A stretch of 64,000 bases of DNA from Setophaga petechia. Lineage: Eukaryota; Chordata; Aves; Passeriformes; Parulidae. The notes beneath the pieces are model-generated. The model did not search any database and was not told the origin of the DNA. It saw nothing but the letters and a program-made list of their open reading frames with translations. The stretch covers positions 19,352,621 to 19,416,620 of the forward strand of contig JANCRA010000004.1 in NCBI GenBank assembly GCA_024362935.1, given 5' to 3'. Made by a program: the position numbers and the translations under genes. Shown one piece after another: positions 50,759 to 62,814 of the stretch. Each line of letters begins with the position of its first letter. Within the stretch, counting starts at the first letter, position 1.

Positions 50759-52384
50759 AGGCATGTGACAACTGCAAGTCAGTAATATATTAAATGTGTT
50801 CACCTTGTTATTGAGCTGTTTATGTCAGGCTAATTAAAAACAGGCAAATGAAATAAACATTCTCAAGACTTTATTCAGTGTACCTGTGGCAGACCTCTCG
50901 TATCATCATAGCTCATTACTCAACACTTAAACAAACATAAGCTCTGAAGCAGGTGGATCATAAGGTGAAGTCTTGGTTTTAGAGCTAGATATTTTGCAGA
51001 AAATTGCCTCTTGGGGAGGGTTGGGGGTCTGAATAGAAAACACCTTAGGAAAATCCTAAATGTATATGAGTATGTATTACTCACCAATAACTTTTCACAA
51101 TTCACAGTGCTTAGCAAATTCTAGTTATTTGGCTTTCACATCCCCTTCTTCCCCCACCCACACATTCAGCTGGTGAGTCCAGTTTCCCCCGTTTTCTGAT
51201 CATGAAATGTGAGACAACCAAAAAAATGTTATTGACTCTAACCAAGGACTGAGTAGGCTCTTTAGAGGCTGTTTGAAGAGGGGCTCATTTGCAAGCAGGT
51301 ATCTGTTCCCATCGTGTCCAACAGGACTGCTTGAATTTCAGCACATACCCGCATGCTTTGAGGCATCACCACCCCAGTGCTCAGCATTTTGTGGCACTTG
51401 AACAAGCTGAGTTTTATTTCAGTCTTCCCTTGTAGAATGAATGAATATGAATCTTATTGCAATGCGTTGTCTTCGACATGCTTGTAACATGGCCTTTTTG
51501 TCTCTATGACTGCAGAGCAATGGACAAAACTATCCTATTATGAGGCTACTTTGTTGCCTTTATTGATAAGAGGTACAGTATGTAGAAAATTACTAGCACC
51601 ATAAGAGTGGAAGTTAACCAAAAGCGTTTACCCCAGAAGAACCTTGCTCATATTTTCATAGCTGACACAGACGTCCCTTAGAAGAAAACCAAGATTTCTT
51701 AGCCAAAGGAAGTATTCAGCCATGCAAATGAGTTTTTGAAACATCTCCCCACATTGCACCCTCTTCTAGTCAGCATGGAGCACAAGCCAATTCCAAGGAC
51801 TCAAAGTTGAATCCTTTGGTGATAAATTTTTATGTTACTGCCCTAGATTTAGAGAAAAATTTTGGTGGGGTGATACATTTGGCCAGTGTCCTCACCATTT
51901 TAAAGTATGAGAGAATTCTTACCCAAGCACTGAGATTAGTGAGCTGTGTACCTCTGCTTTCAAAAGCAAAAGCCAGGACTGAGCAAGGACACCAAATTAG
52001 AGTTTGTCAAGACCTTTCACTTCATCTGTCAGACATATTTAAGCGTGAGCAATGTCCATCTTAAGGGTTTTTTGCAGACAGTCAGGTGAGTAAATTAATG
52101 AGGCTTTAGGTTTCTGGATGCCACACTAAGTATGACACTTCTAAGGAAATGTGTACAAGCTAGGGGGCAAAACAATTATCTCCTTTCCATAAAGCTTTAC
52201 CCTATTCAATTTCTGGGAAGTATGCAAAACTCTCAAATGTAGTGTGCAGCTTTCAAACTACAAGAGGCCATGTGCAAAATTTGCAGGTGAGCATCCTTCT
52301 GTGACCATCTGTCTTTCCATGGAAATGTGCATTGCTTGAATCAGTAAAAAATGAAAAAAAAAAAAGACAGACAAAAAGATCAGT
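50759..52384. other. Flank between the polypurine array and the predicted BNC2 3' end
   Basis: Unique AT-rich sequence with no coding frame of note. It carries minus-strand AATAAA hexamers at 50870, 51413 and 51559; only the first has a convincing downstream element. It may be UTR extension or the termination zone of BNC2. Confidence 0.6.
50870..50875 (-). promoter_or_regulatory. Alternative, more distal poly(A) signal (AATAAA)
   Basis: The minus strand reads GAATAAAGTCTTGAG, followed within 20-40 nt by the U-rich TTTATTTCATTTGCC. If this is the true BNC2 end, the UTR would be about 11.9 kb and would stop roughly 110 bp before the polypurine array. Sequence alone cannot choose between this site and the one at 52397. 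Confidence 0.35.
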
Positions 52385-52396
52385 GAGTGATAAATC

Positions 52397-52402
52397 TTTA
52401 AT
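52397..52402 (-). promoter_or_regulatory. BNC2: Best distal BNC2 polyadenylation signal (ATTAAA)
   Basis: The minus strand reads TTTTTATATTAAAGATTT here. It is followed 20-45 nt downstream by a U- and GU-rich stretch (minus-strand CTTTTTGTCTGTC and a long T run, plus-strand 52354-52380). Hexamer, spacing and downstream element together look like a genuine cleavage site, predicted near 52375-52390. Confidence 0.6.
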
Positions 52403-53673
52403 ATAAAAATTGTACAAGAATTTTGATACAAATTACAAGAGGTATTTGGACAAAGTATGAGTAAAACTCCATTTATATCCCCAAAACCTTATGCATTTTA
52501 TGCAAAAGACATATTGTAGGACTGTTACAGTACAGAAAATACAAGAAAAGAAATGTCAAATTAAAACAGGACTTTTAATTCCCTCAGATTACTAATGGAA
52601 AAAACTTGTTTAGACTACATACAATATTTATGAAGCTACTAATGTCACGATTATTAGATCAACATGATGCAAATTTTTGTATCCCCTTGTACAGCTATAT
52701 TCCATAGTGCATGCTTTGGTTCTGCAGGCAGGACAGCAGAGCATTCACTTTTTGCTCACATTGAGATCAAACAGTGAAAATTAAAAGCTTCCTCTACTCC
52801 AAACAGAGAAAGACCTTTGTAAAAAATGTCCATCAGGCCTTGACTCCACTCTTTCCTGTGCCTGGCTGGGGTACCCCAGGAGCACGTCTTGACAAAGTCC
52901 ACTGGAACAAGCCCAGCTTTGCCAGCCATCAGCAAGCTCTCCATTCTCTACACAGCAGCCCCCTTGCTGCTGCTGATGTATCGCTGGTTGGCACAGGGGG
53001 TTGCAGCCAGGCTGTGAGAGCCCTCCCATGCCTACTGAGAGAGGGGTTTCCAGGCTCTATGCCTCTGTGACTGAACACACTGCCAGACCGCTAAGAACTT
53101 CCAAATACATGAAGGTTCAAATCCAGTTTATCTCAGTTTACATCTTCACATGAATCCCCCAGTCAGGTTCCGATCTTTCCAGTTCAGGAGAACTGAAACA
53201 CAGCAGACAGCTACAGAGGAAATCACTGTGCTTGACCTTCTATGTTAAAAGTGTTAGAATGTCAACTGTGACAGTGAGCAAGAGCCTTCAGTCAAACAAT
53301 GAAACTTCAAATCGCTTCAGCCATCTCTACAATGCATTATTTTTGTAGGTACAAACAGGTTGCAGTGAACTGTCTGTGGTAAGTAAAAGTGTGTGGAATT
53401 TCAGCCAGGGTAAATTTAGATTGTGTTCAGATTCAGATCAACCTACTTGCACACCTGTTGCACATACATTGCTCTGGAACGCAGATTGCTCTTATAAACT
53501 GGAGGCAGGAGGCATGAACTAAGAACACCAATGCTGCCCATCAGAGACAAGCCATGTTCTGGGAAAGGAACCCCATATGATAGAGGAAACAAAGTTTGCA
53601 CAAGAAAAAGCAGCATGCTGAATTTTGTATTTTTAAATAGCTAAATGAAACACACACACATAATAGTGGCCAT

Positions 53674-53679
53674 TTTATT
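53674..53679 (-). promoter_or_regulatory. Candidate internal poly(A) signal (AATAAA)
   Basis: AATAAA on the minus strand is followed about 15-25 nt downstream by a GU-rich run (TGTGTGTGTGTTTC). A second AATAAA lies at 53965-53970 with a weaker downstream element. Either could produce a 3' UTR of about 9 kb. Confidence 0.35.
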
Positions 53680-56065
53680 AACTTGCCACTTTACAAACAG
53701 TAACCATTTTTACAGATGGAATGCATAAACCTTCCAAAATGAAGAACACTAGGAGGATGTGTTACTTTTCTGAGAGAATTTTAATGTGACACTCTCCTGG
53801 AATGAAAGGAAAAGGGGTGGTAAAGAATATGGGAAAATTAAAGCCAATGGCTGAAGGTTGTACAAGTATTTGTTAAAAATAATACTTAAAAAAAATTCCA
53901 AAATGTAAAAGTATAATTGAAAAATAATGAATAAATCTGCCTGTGTACAGCTTAGGTGTCCCTATTTATTTTGTAGGTCATGGGGTAAACTAAGAAGAAC
54001 ATCCTTAGAATCGCAGTTCATGTAGCTACCGTACCATTTCACAGGTGCAACTGGGGCGGGATGCATTCCGCCCCATCAGTACAGGAGGTGGTGGAGGGAT
54101 GGGGATGTGAAAATGTCTTGATCTGGATGTGATGACTGCATAATGGTCCCACACTCGGGCATGAACACATGCATGCACAACTGCCACTGGTGCCCCAGAT
54201 CTGCTGTTCATAGCTTCTTGCATTTCGTGGCAGAATTGGACAGGTTGTAATTAACTATTGATGAGTTTGCCATCCTAACTGTACATTATCCTCTGATCAT
54301 TTTCAACCTTTTGTTTGACAATGGATGCCTTATAAAATCTTTATGCATCACTTAGCTAGTCTTGCTCTCTCTTTCTTCTCTAGAAATGTAATTGTCCTGG
54401 ATGCTTTTCTTAATCTTCCTAAAATATTTGTCTCCGAACGTTTGAAGGAAGCAATGTACAAAATCTGTAGAACACCAGAAAAATCTCTCTACACATTAGA
54501 TATTTGCTACCTGACTCTTTCTGTTCTTTTAAATGCATGAGGAAATATATATATACACCTATGTAAGTGTGATGGAAATTATATAATTTTGCTCACTTGT
54601 AATCTTAAGGCTCCTTGTTCTGACACTGTGTCTGTCCTCTGTCCACTGTGTTTCTCCTCTGTCTGTCACATTCACACTCACACACATATGCAAAAACACA
54701 CACAAAGGACACAAATTATTTGTTCAATCTGAAAGTCCTCAGTTTTCACAAAGAGCCTTGGAAATGGTACAGCAAGAAAGGCTGCCCAAGCTCATCATCG
54801 CAGGTCAGCTCATCCGGCTGCTTCAACCTCCGTCAGTGCCATGCACACATGGAGTTGACAGGGGAGCAGAGTCTGGGCTCAGCCTTTAGACTTCTGATAC
54901 AAACAGGCCTCAGGAATTTGTCTGCTGGTTTCACCCTTGTATCTTCTGATGAACTCGGAAGGAAAAGGAGGGAAAAGATCAGTGACCTTTGACTGGTAAA
55001 AGACCTTAGCACGTTTATGGTGGGCACCATCACCTCTGTTGCAGCAAACATCAAATTACCGCACAGCACTCTTGACAGCATAAGCATCTGGAACCAGCAA
55101 AGACGTGCTGCAGCCAACCAATGCCATGAATTGATCCCAAAATGGCTGTGTTTAGATCTCCTGGTCTTGGGCTTTGTCTGAAACCTGTGTTTGACTTTTT
55201 GGTGCTGCACTGTCTGCCAGCACTGTTCAACCCACAGTGCCCAATGCTCACAGGTACATACAGGATCAGCGTTATGATCTTGGCATGGGAATGCTGCAGA
55301 CCCTACAAGGAAAGCATGCTTTAGCAGTTCCTCTGCCTACCTGAATTTTCAACTGCTATTCAGCAGTCAGAATGCACACAGTAAAATGGAAGGGGAGTGA
55401 ATGCAGCCAGGTACACTGGCCTTCATGCACTTAAAATTTCTTAAAACACAGCCTGTGCTCTCAAGTTACTTTACTATATAACTCTCTCTTCTGATGGTCT
55501 ATCTGAGAAGCACTTCTGGAGCCCGTACTTTTAGCAGTGTTCTTGCAAATAAAGGTATAATTGAGAAAAAAAATTCCTCTTTTCATGAGATCAGGGGATT
55601 GTGTCTCACATATGTTTATCAAAGATAAACTTTACTGAACTTCATGGCGACCTCAGCAGGAGATTCTCCTATGACAATAGAATGGGAAATAGGGAATTGG
55701 CATTCATGATAGGAACCCAAGAGGATGAGATTGATCTGAAATTTACCCAGGGATGGGCTAAACCTGTTAAAAAAATAGACTGTGCATCTTGTTTGACACT
55801 GAACCTATGCAGCAAGACATGTAGCACATTCAAACAACTATTTTTCTAGCAGGGCACAGTATGGCTTATGCTAATACAAAGCAATTAGCTGCTACATAAG
55901 CAGACAAAAGTGCCATTACAGACAGTATTTCTCAGCTGAGCTTTTGCTAAGAAGCCATCTTGTTACTGTCTACCTGATAGCTCGATAGAGCAGCCAGTGG
56001 CAGCCTTGGGCTTCCCAAAGACAAATCAAAGTGCTCCAGATGGGACTTCCCTTCACTCACTGCAG

Positions 56066-56110
56066 ATGTGTGCATGTTTGTGTGTGTGTGTGTCTGCGTG
56101 TGTGTGTGTT
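56066..56110. repeat. (TG)n microsatellite
   Basis: Interrupted TG repeat of about 45 bp within the predicted UTR. In transcript sense it is (CA)n, a known type of hnRNP L binding sequence. Confidence 0.85.
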
Positions 56111-56503
56111 AGGGAATGGGGAGGGAAAGCCTGGTTCTTATACTCAATTTTGCCTTCACAGGGGATAAACAGGCAATTACACATCCTTTTATATTTGATG
56201 GTCAAGTGCTGAACTTGAAAGCACACTATTAGTTTGTGTCCCTTCAGGGCCAGCGCAATAAGTAGCCAGGAGAGCTGGGGCTAAGGAAGAGAGGGTGTTG
56301 TCTGCTGTTAGTGTGACAGTCTTGTCAGCAGCATTCACATTACTGGAAGGTAATAAAGTGACAAGTAAGTTATTAGAAAGATATGAGGTGAAATTGAACT
56401 GAAGCTTCTTTCTGCTCAGCTCAGTTTTTTTCCTGCTTTGTAATGGGCCACTATTTGTTACAAAACAAGCCTTGTCTTGAGATCTTATATAAAAAAAGAA
56501 ATA

Positions 56504-56509
56504 TTTATT
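56504..56509 (-). promoter_or_regulatory. Candidate internal poly(A) signal (AATAAA)
   Basis: On the minus strand AATAAATATTTC is followed by a run of seven T within 20 nt. This could end a BNC2 transcript with a UTR of about 6.3 kb. Confidence 0.3.
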
Positions 56510-58059
56510 CTTTGCAGGAAAGGTCACATGAATTTACAACATCACACTTTAAAGGAGAGGAATGGGAAAATAGTTTCATGACAACTACAGCTGCTATTTA
56601 AAAAAACACAGTGTCATCATAATGAACAATAATACTGGCAAAAGTCAGAGGACTTGTCAAAAACATGTCCATTTTTTAACCCTTTGGTGGTCCAGAACCG
56701 TTTTCATTTAAGTGTCAGTGCCAAACATAACAGCAACAGTATTGGGATATACATGATCAATATACCTTGATCAAAAAATCAAAGCTGTCATTCAATATCA
56801 TGACTTGAACAGAGAAAACAAGCCACACAAGACTGGTTAACTACAGACTCAAGATAATACTATTTATGTAAAATAATTGCTACTTCACTCTGTTACAGCC
56901 ATTTTAAAGGCAGTGATAATGCTGCAGTGTTGGCAGGAAGAGACAGAAACCATGAGACTGGAACAGACATGTATTTGAGCAAACATGTGGGTGAAAGGTT
57001 CAGTCCATCATATGATGTTGCTCTGTTCCTGAAGTAGAGATGGGCATGGAAAAGAGTTCCTTTTATGTCCCTACAGAACAGGAGAAAAAAGCCGAACTCA
57101 TCATGTGGCAACAGCAGGATATGCTGATGCTTATCTAGCAAAGTAGCACTACAGTCACTGTTTTGTTGAGTTACTATAGCAGCAAAGTCTTTTCCCTATG
57201 TCACTACATAAGAAAAAAGACAAAACTAAGAAAGAACTGAAATATACCAGCTGCCATCATGTGTCTGCCACTCACCTTTTCCCCACAGAGAATCCCTGCT
57301 GCCTTCTTGCCCTTAGTACAGACACCTTTGCTTCTCCTTTCAAATAAAGAGTGATTGTGTTAACCCAAAGAGAAAAGTGACAAAAACATTCTGGTGACTG
57401 AAGAACAGTTCTGTTCACATATGCGGCAAAAAACTTACAGGAGCATGTGTCCACTCCTTGACCACACACTTTCCCTTCCTTATAATTTACTCTGCCACCA
57501 ATGTTGCTGTGAAAATGTCCTGCAGAATTTGAGTACAAATACATTTCTAAAAATATGTCCTATTTTCTGACAGCAGCTGACATCCTTAATGACCACCATG
57601 TGAAAAATGGGTCCACATCAAGCATTTTGATTACAAAATATCACATACATTGAAGGAGAAATTTTTGGAACTAAATCCCTGGGCTTGAAAATGGTTCCTA
57701 TCTCTGGAACAGATCAGACCTTGAATTAGCATATTTCAGAGCTTTCATGATACCCACACAGCTCTTTGTCTTGTTGCTTTTACATTCCTACCCCATATAT
57801 TTAGCAATGTTAGATCCTCAACTGGGTTGAAAAGGCCAAAACTCAGGGAAAACACAAGTGCATCCTGGGAGTCCCACTTCCTATTAATTGTACTAGACCA
57901 AATCAACTGAGGTACTGACCACTGCTGGCAGCTACTTCACAGAACCTGACTCGACTAATTTTTCCTAAACAGTTCCTTTATTGGGAATGGAATAGGAAAC
58001 ATAGAGGTGACGGAAAATGTATAAACTTGTGTAACAGGCAGAAAAAAGACACTTTCAGA

Positions 58060-58240
58060 TCCACAAAAGGAGGAAGGAAGACAGGGAAGAAGGGAGACAG
58101 AGAGAGCAGAAGGGAGGTTAAAAGTGAAGAAGGGAGGGAGATATTGAAGAAGGCAGGAAGACAGGCAGGAAGACAGGCAGGCAGGCAGGAAGGAAGGAAG
58201 GAAGGAAGGAAGGAAGGAAGGAAGGAAGGAAGGAAGGAAG
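58060..58240. repeat. Polypurine tract with (GGCA)n and (GGAA)n microsatellite
   Basis: Degenerate AGGGAG-type purine sequence leads into GGCAGGAAGACA units at about 58151-58187, then about 13 perfect GGAA tetramers at 58188-58240. In BNC2 transcript sense it is a C/U-rich tract. The open frames across it (PSFL-type repeats) are produced by the repeat and are not genes. Confidence 0.9.
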
Positions 58241-60722
58241 ATACACTGAAGTTTACCCATGGCAAACACGCTATTTCTTCTGTGTAAAATATCTACAGAT
58301 CCCTAGGAAACATACAAATTTTATGAGCTCAGACATGAAAAGCCTTTGAGAGATCTTCAAGAGCAGTGTCCATGTGCTATTAAAGTTTTTAAACTATACC
58401 TTTCACATTTTGTCAAATTGAGTTGTGACTTGGTGACAGTGCTTTTACCTTGTGTGCACGTCGATAGTGTCACCACAGCATCAGCTACAATTTAAAAGGC
58501 AAGGTTAAAATCTCATCTACATAATAAAATGTACCTGATTAAAATATAGTTCAGAAAAATTGACTAAATATTTTAAGGTGTGCAAAAATACTTATGAGTT
58601 AAATTAGCTCTTTACTAATACCAGCTAACTGGTCCTCACAGGAGCACAATTATGGGCGAAATCATATTAGTATTAATGATAGCCTAACAGACTGAAACAC
58701 AAGTGGGTAAGTGATATGATATGTATGAGGCTAAAAAGTTAGAAGGGGCTACCAGGGGTATTAAAACTCATGGTTTCCATTCTTGTGCTTTGATTGTGCT
58801 GTTTTCCTTCCAAATTTTCATACAGTTTTTCAAAAGATACCTAGTGATTAACCATTAACATATGCTTTCCTGACCCACCATACCCTCCAACTCTCACAAT
58901 GAAAACAAAAATCCTAAACAACCTCCAGACAAATAATTTAGTTTCTAAAGGAGGTTCAGTACAGTTATTTTCTAATCGCGGACAAGGTTTTTTGATATTT
59001 ACAGAAAAATACAAGTACCTTGAATAAAACAGTGAAACAATATGGGAAGAGGACCACAATAACTACAGGAACCAAAAAAGAAGGGACAAACTCCGTGTAA
59101 AGGAAAGAGGATTTTCCTCAAAGCTGGTCTAATTCTTGCAAAATGATTTAGACTGACAGGTTTGGAAACCAAAGGGATAGCCACAGATTTGTCATAACAT
59201 AAGCAGCTGCACAATACTTATCATGTCATCACTCCATTACAGCCCATGTTCTGGGCTGAAGAGATGAGATGTTTGGTCATTATTACTGCACTCTGGGTCT
59301 CTGCTGAAATCACCCAGAAATGCTACTTTCAGTAAAACCAAGCTGCTACGCCAGAGCCCCTTTATGAATTTTTCAGATAATGTCAGATGATATAAATTCC
59401 ACCACAAGAATAACTCTGATAAATACAGATTCTCATAGAGATGCATGCTAAGGTGAAAGGAGGGAAATGCCATTCAATTCAAAGTAAGTGTAAGTGCCCT
59501 TATAAAAAGAAGAATGTCACTGTTCTGACATTAGTATCACTAACACTGAAGAAACTACTTTTGCCTAGATTTGCCTAAAAGTAACAGTAAGCAGTGTTCT
59601 GTCCACAAGACAGAAATGATATCTTCTACATAGCTTAAGCAAAATCTGAATGAAATTAAAAATAGGACTTGTGAGCTCCTAACAGTTTTTTTGGAGGTTT
59701 GTCCCATTTCCTTACTTTTTAGCATGTGTTGTTCAATTTTATGTAATAAACAGATTTTTTTTCTTCTATATCAATGATCTTCTCAATTTATCTACAGGTG
59801 ATGTGTAAATTTTCAAACAAGCTTATCAAACCCATTTGACCTCTAACAGAACCATAGTGAAATAAGAATGCTGAACAGCGATTCATTCAGTGAGGGATTC
59901 TTCATACACCTCAAATGCATTTTTCATTAAAAAATTATATTTATTTATACCGTGCATACTACAAAAGAGTGGGTTTTTTCCTGTATATATAATTCCACTT
60001 TAGTTCTTCTATTTTTTAGACTTTCTGTATTAGCCTGGGAGGAGAGATGAGAGTGCAGTACAGGTAACACTACAAAGGTTCATGTGTTTTGGAAAAATGC
60101 ACCCTTACTGTTCTAATTTCCCTTTCTCACAAACACACTGAGCTTGCACAACATAAAACAAAACAAAGCATATCACTCAATTTAACAAGGCAAAGTAGTA
60201 GAGGTTTTGAAGAAAATAAAAAAGATGAAAGAAAAATGTCAGTGAAACAGCTTACTTTTTTGCTATAAAGTTTCTTTTTGATAAACCAGAAGGTAAATTT
60301 TTCTTATAGTTTCTGTGGAATTCACAAATGTTTTCAGGGCTTCATGAGTGCACAAAATAAAAAAATGATCAGAGGCTTGTAACTCATAGGAACATAATGA
60401 GAATTCATAGAGAAATACTTTTCTTTTATTTTCTACAACTGGAAATACTGATATATTAGATATCGATTCCTACTTTTGGAAACAAAAATACTGAAATGCA
60501 TAAAATGTACTAAAAAAGAGGAAATCTATATTAAGAGTTTCCTCTAGAAAATGTAATAGGAGTTAGGTGCTCAAGTGGACCTAAAAAGTAAGAATAATCA
60601 AAATGCACAGCAAAACAATACAGCGACAAGCTGAAACAATGGAGCATTTCTGACTCTTTGCTAAGAATAATGTTCTGGGTCAGTAAATACAGAAAAGGAA
60701 CACATTCTCACTGAAGGAATAT

Positions 60723-60728
60723 TTTATT
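60723..60728 (-). promoter_or_regulatory. Candidate proximal poly(A) signal (AATAAA)
   Basis: AATAAA on the minus strand is followed 20-40 nt downstream by TGTGTTCCTTTTCTG. This would give a short BNC2 UTR of about 2.1 kb. Other hexamers nearby, at 60425-60430 and 59940-59945, have poorer downstream elements. Confidence 0.3.
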
Positions 60729-60756
60729 GTATGCTGAAATATCCCTTAGGGGTTGC

Positions 60757-60798
60757 TTTGTTTGTTTGTTTTTGATTTTGTTATTGTTATTCGTTTTG
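60757..60798. repeat. T/G-rich low-complexity tract
   Basis: A short TTTG/TTGTTA-type run inside the predicted 3' UTR. Confidence 0.7.
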
Positions 60799-62247
60799 TA
60801 AAGAAAAGAGTCTACAACACACATCCTAATGGCTTTGGCTGTAGATTGAGCTTAAGTAAATACCATCCCTCTGTCAGTATGTTGTGGTAACTAAGGCTGC
60901 CAGTGTGGTTTACCAGCTCAAGCAACATGTGTAAACACAGGAAACAAAAAAATTCAGAGGGCAGCCTCCTTTCTCTCTGCCTTTCATAACTGCTTGCTCC
61001 TTCTCTGTCTCCTGGTTGGGCTCACTCTCTTGCTCACTATATTTCTTGGACTTTTGTTATTTTCTGACAAATCATGCGAGTGAAACACAAAACATTAACA
61101 CAACTAGACATCCTTTTTCTCTGTCTTCTAATTTTATCCAAAGGGAAAGTTACCCAATAAAAAGTCCAGCATATATTTTCAGAGCTACTAAGTGCTTCTG
61201 TCATTAATTTCTTCTGATTGTTTCTATAAAACATGCCTTAATCATACTACAGCACTTTCCATTGCAAAAAAGACAACTTTACAGAACAACATAGTTAACA
61301 TTATTTCCCTGTTCATTTTGATTTTTTTTTAAAACACCACAAAAATCCAGGCTATAATAAGAAGCACACAAAATTATATTCATCTTTGTTCTGTGACAAG
61401 TAGTATCAGCATTTGTATCCCCAAATACTATGCATGTTTGACAAAACAAAATTTCTACTGGTTCACAAGACAAAATTCTGGGGTTTTTTTTTTCACTTTT
61501 ATGCAATGTAGTATATAAGGAATAAGGATGCACTATTATTTCTAGTAATAATTGGCACTTAAAAAAAGCACCAAGAATTCTGTATTTCACTGTACCTCTG
61601 TTCCCTCTCCAGTATTTTTATGTGTGTAGTCCAAAAACTACAACTGTGGTTCTGGTGAACAATTACATTTTCTTTTTTCAAAATGTGTGCAAAGTTGGCA
61701 CTTTTGTATTAACACTAAACACTAATACTCTTTGTTTGGCATTCATGCCCTCATACTGACCAGATCACTTTTATCTAAGTGTATTTTTTTAAAGACACTT
61801 ACTGAAAATATGGCAATAGTTTAAGAAAAAAAAAGCATGGATATTATTACACATCCCCTTGTAGTGTACGAAAAAGTGCATGACTGGATTTATGTAATAG
61901 TACAAGACAAAAAAACTGTATCAAATCAGGTACTGTAAAGCATGCCAGCACCTCTGTATTACTTATATCTAGCAGGTAGTTAAAACAAGACCGTGGTTCT
62001 TTTAAAAATGTGCATTAAAGCTAACATAAATGAGTAAAACTAGGCAGCAAACTATTTTTCCTGCTTATCTAACAGCTGAAGGTAACTGTAAAAATTAAGC
62101 AAAAAAATTAGAGTTAAACCACCATCAATACAATTGTTTTACATCATAGGCCTGTCAAGGCTCAATATATATATACAAGTGTAACAGCCATGCTTAGTAG
62201 AACGTTATCCCCAATGCTTAGAAGACACAAAGACAACTAAGTAGATT

Positions 62248-62518
62248 GTTTTTTTCTTTCTCTTTTTGTTTGTTTGCAATTTTTTTGTGTTTTTGGGGGG
62301 ATTTTTTGTGTGGTTTTTTTGTTCATTTTTTTTGTTTGTTTTGTTTTGGGTTTGGTTTTTTTTGTTCTTTTTTGTTCTTTTTTTTCAGGAAAAAGTTATG
62401 GGAAGAACAAACTGGCTCTTTGGAGATGACAAAAAACATTCTAACAGAACTAGGGACAACTGCAGTTTTTCTATTTGTTTTTTTTTGTTTGTTTGTTTTT
62501 CTTTGTTTGTTTTTTTAT
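62248..62518. repeat. T/G-rich low-complexity tracts in the 3' UTR
   Basis: Two blocks, 62248-62387 and 62465-62518, consist of runs of T broken by single or grouped G (TTTGTTTGTTTT type). Between them is about 77 bp of ordinary sequence. In transcript sense they are A/C-rich. They belong to the same low-complexity class as the islands at 1.35, 11.8, 26.2, 38.7, 45.3 and 60.8 kb. Confidence 0.85.
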
Positions 62519-62654
62519 GAAGAATCTGTTCCCCCAAATTAAAGGTCCTACATTTTTGTTTCTATTAAAAAAAAAAGAAAAAAACCCCAACAACCAAGAA
62601 AGGGGAAAAAGCACCTGGTGTTTTTTTCTTTTGCTAAAAAAAGAAAAGAAAAAA

Positions 62655-62688
62655 GTATATATATATATGTATATTTATGAGTGTGTGT

Positions 62689-62734
<46 letters not shown>
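62655..62734. repeat. (AT)n microsatellite just after the BNC2 stop codon
   Basis: Alternating AT/GT dinucleotides, almost pure AT from 62692 to 62734. In the BNC2 transcript this is an (AU)n tract starting about 80 nt after the stop codon and would fold on itself. It is likely to be length-polymorphic. Confidence 0.9.
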
Positions 62735-62737
<3 letters not shown>

Positions 62738-62814
62738 AAGGGAGACTGTATATGGCAGTTCAGATGTAGTGGGCCCTCTCTGAGAGCTGGCTTTATGCTG
62801 TGTCCATCCTTGAC

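Larger units (their letters stand above)
52385..62814 (-). other. BNC2: Predicted BNC2 3' untranslated region, about 10.4 kb
   Basis: Starting right after the BNC2 stop codon, the minus strand has no further coding exon but reads like long UTR sequence: AU-rich, without CR1 insertions, with many AATAAA/ATTAAA hexamers. The distal end at about 52385 follows ATTAAA at 52397-52402. A UTR of this size is plausible because mammalian BNC2 transcripts also carry a 3' UTR of many kilobases; this is recalled, not checked here. It contains several simple repeats: (CA)n, CCTTCCTT, A/C-rich and (AU)n in transcript sense. Several upstream poly(A) hexamers could give shorter isoforms. Frames of up to 125 codons inside it show no domain and are taken as chance. 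The end point is an inference. Confidence 0.6.

Noticed and set aside
49772..50803. Frames of 343 and 243 codons (minus) and 245 codons (plus) through the polypurine array
   Set aside because: A 5-bp repeat gives a 15-nt, five-codon period that happens to lack stops (FPSLP or GKGRE units). Openness on both strands at once marks a repeat artefact.
53113..53123. GGTTCAAATCC, a perfect tRNA-type B box
   Set aside because: No matching A box or cloverleaf lies upstream at a suitable distance and no SINE tail follows; a chance match.
54833..55210. 125-codon minus frame inside the predicted UTR
   Set aside because: No recognisable domain; frames overlap on the opposite strand, and the interval is better explained as UTR.
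57955..58287. Frames of 86-104 codons across the GGAA/GGCA tract
   Set aside because: PSFLPSFL and GRKEGRKE strings are direct translations of the tetranucleotide repeat.
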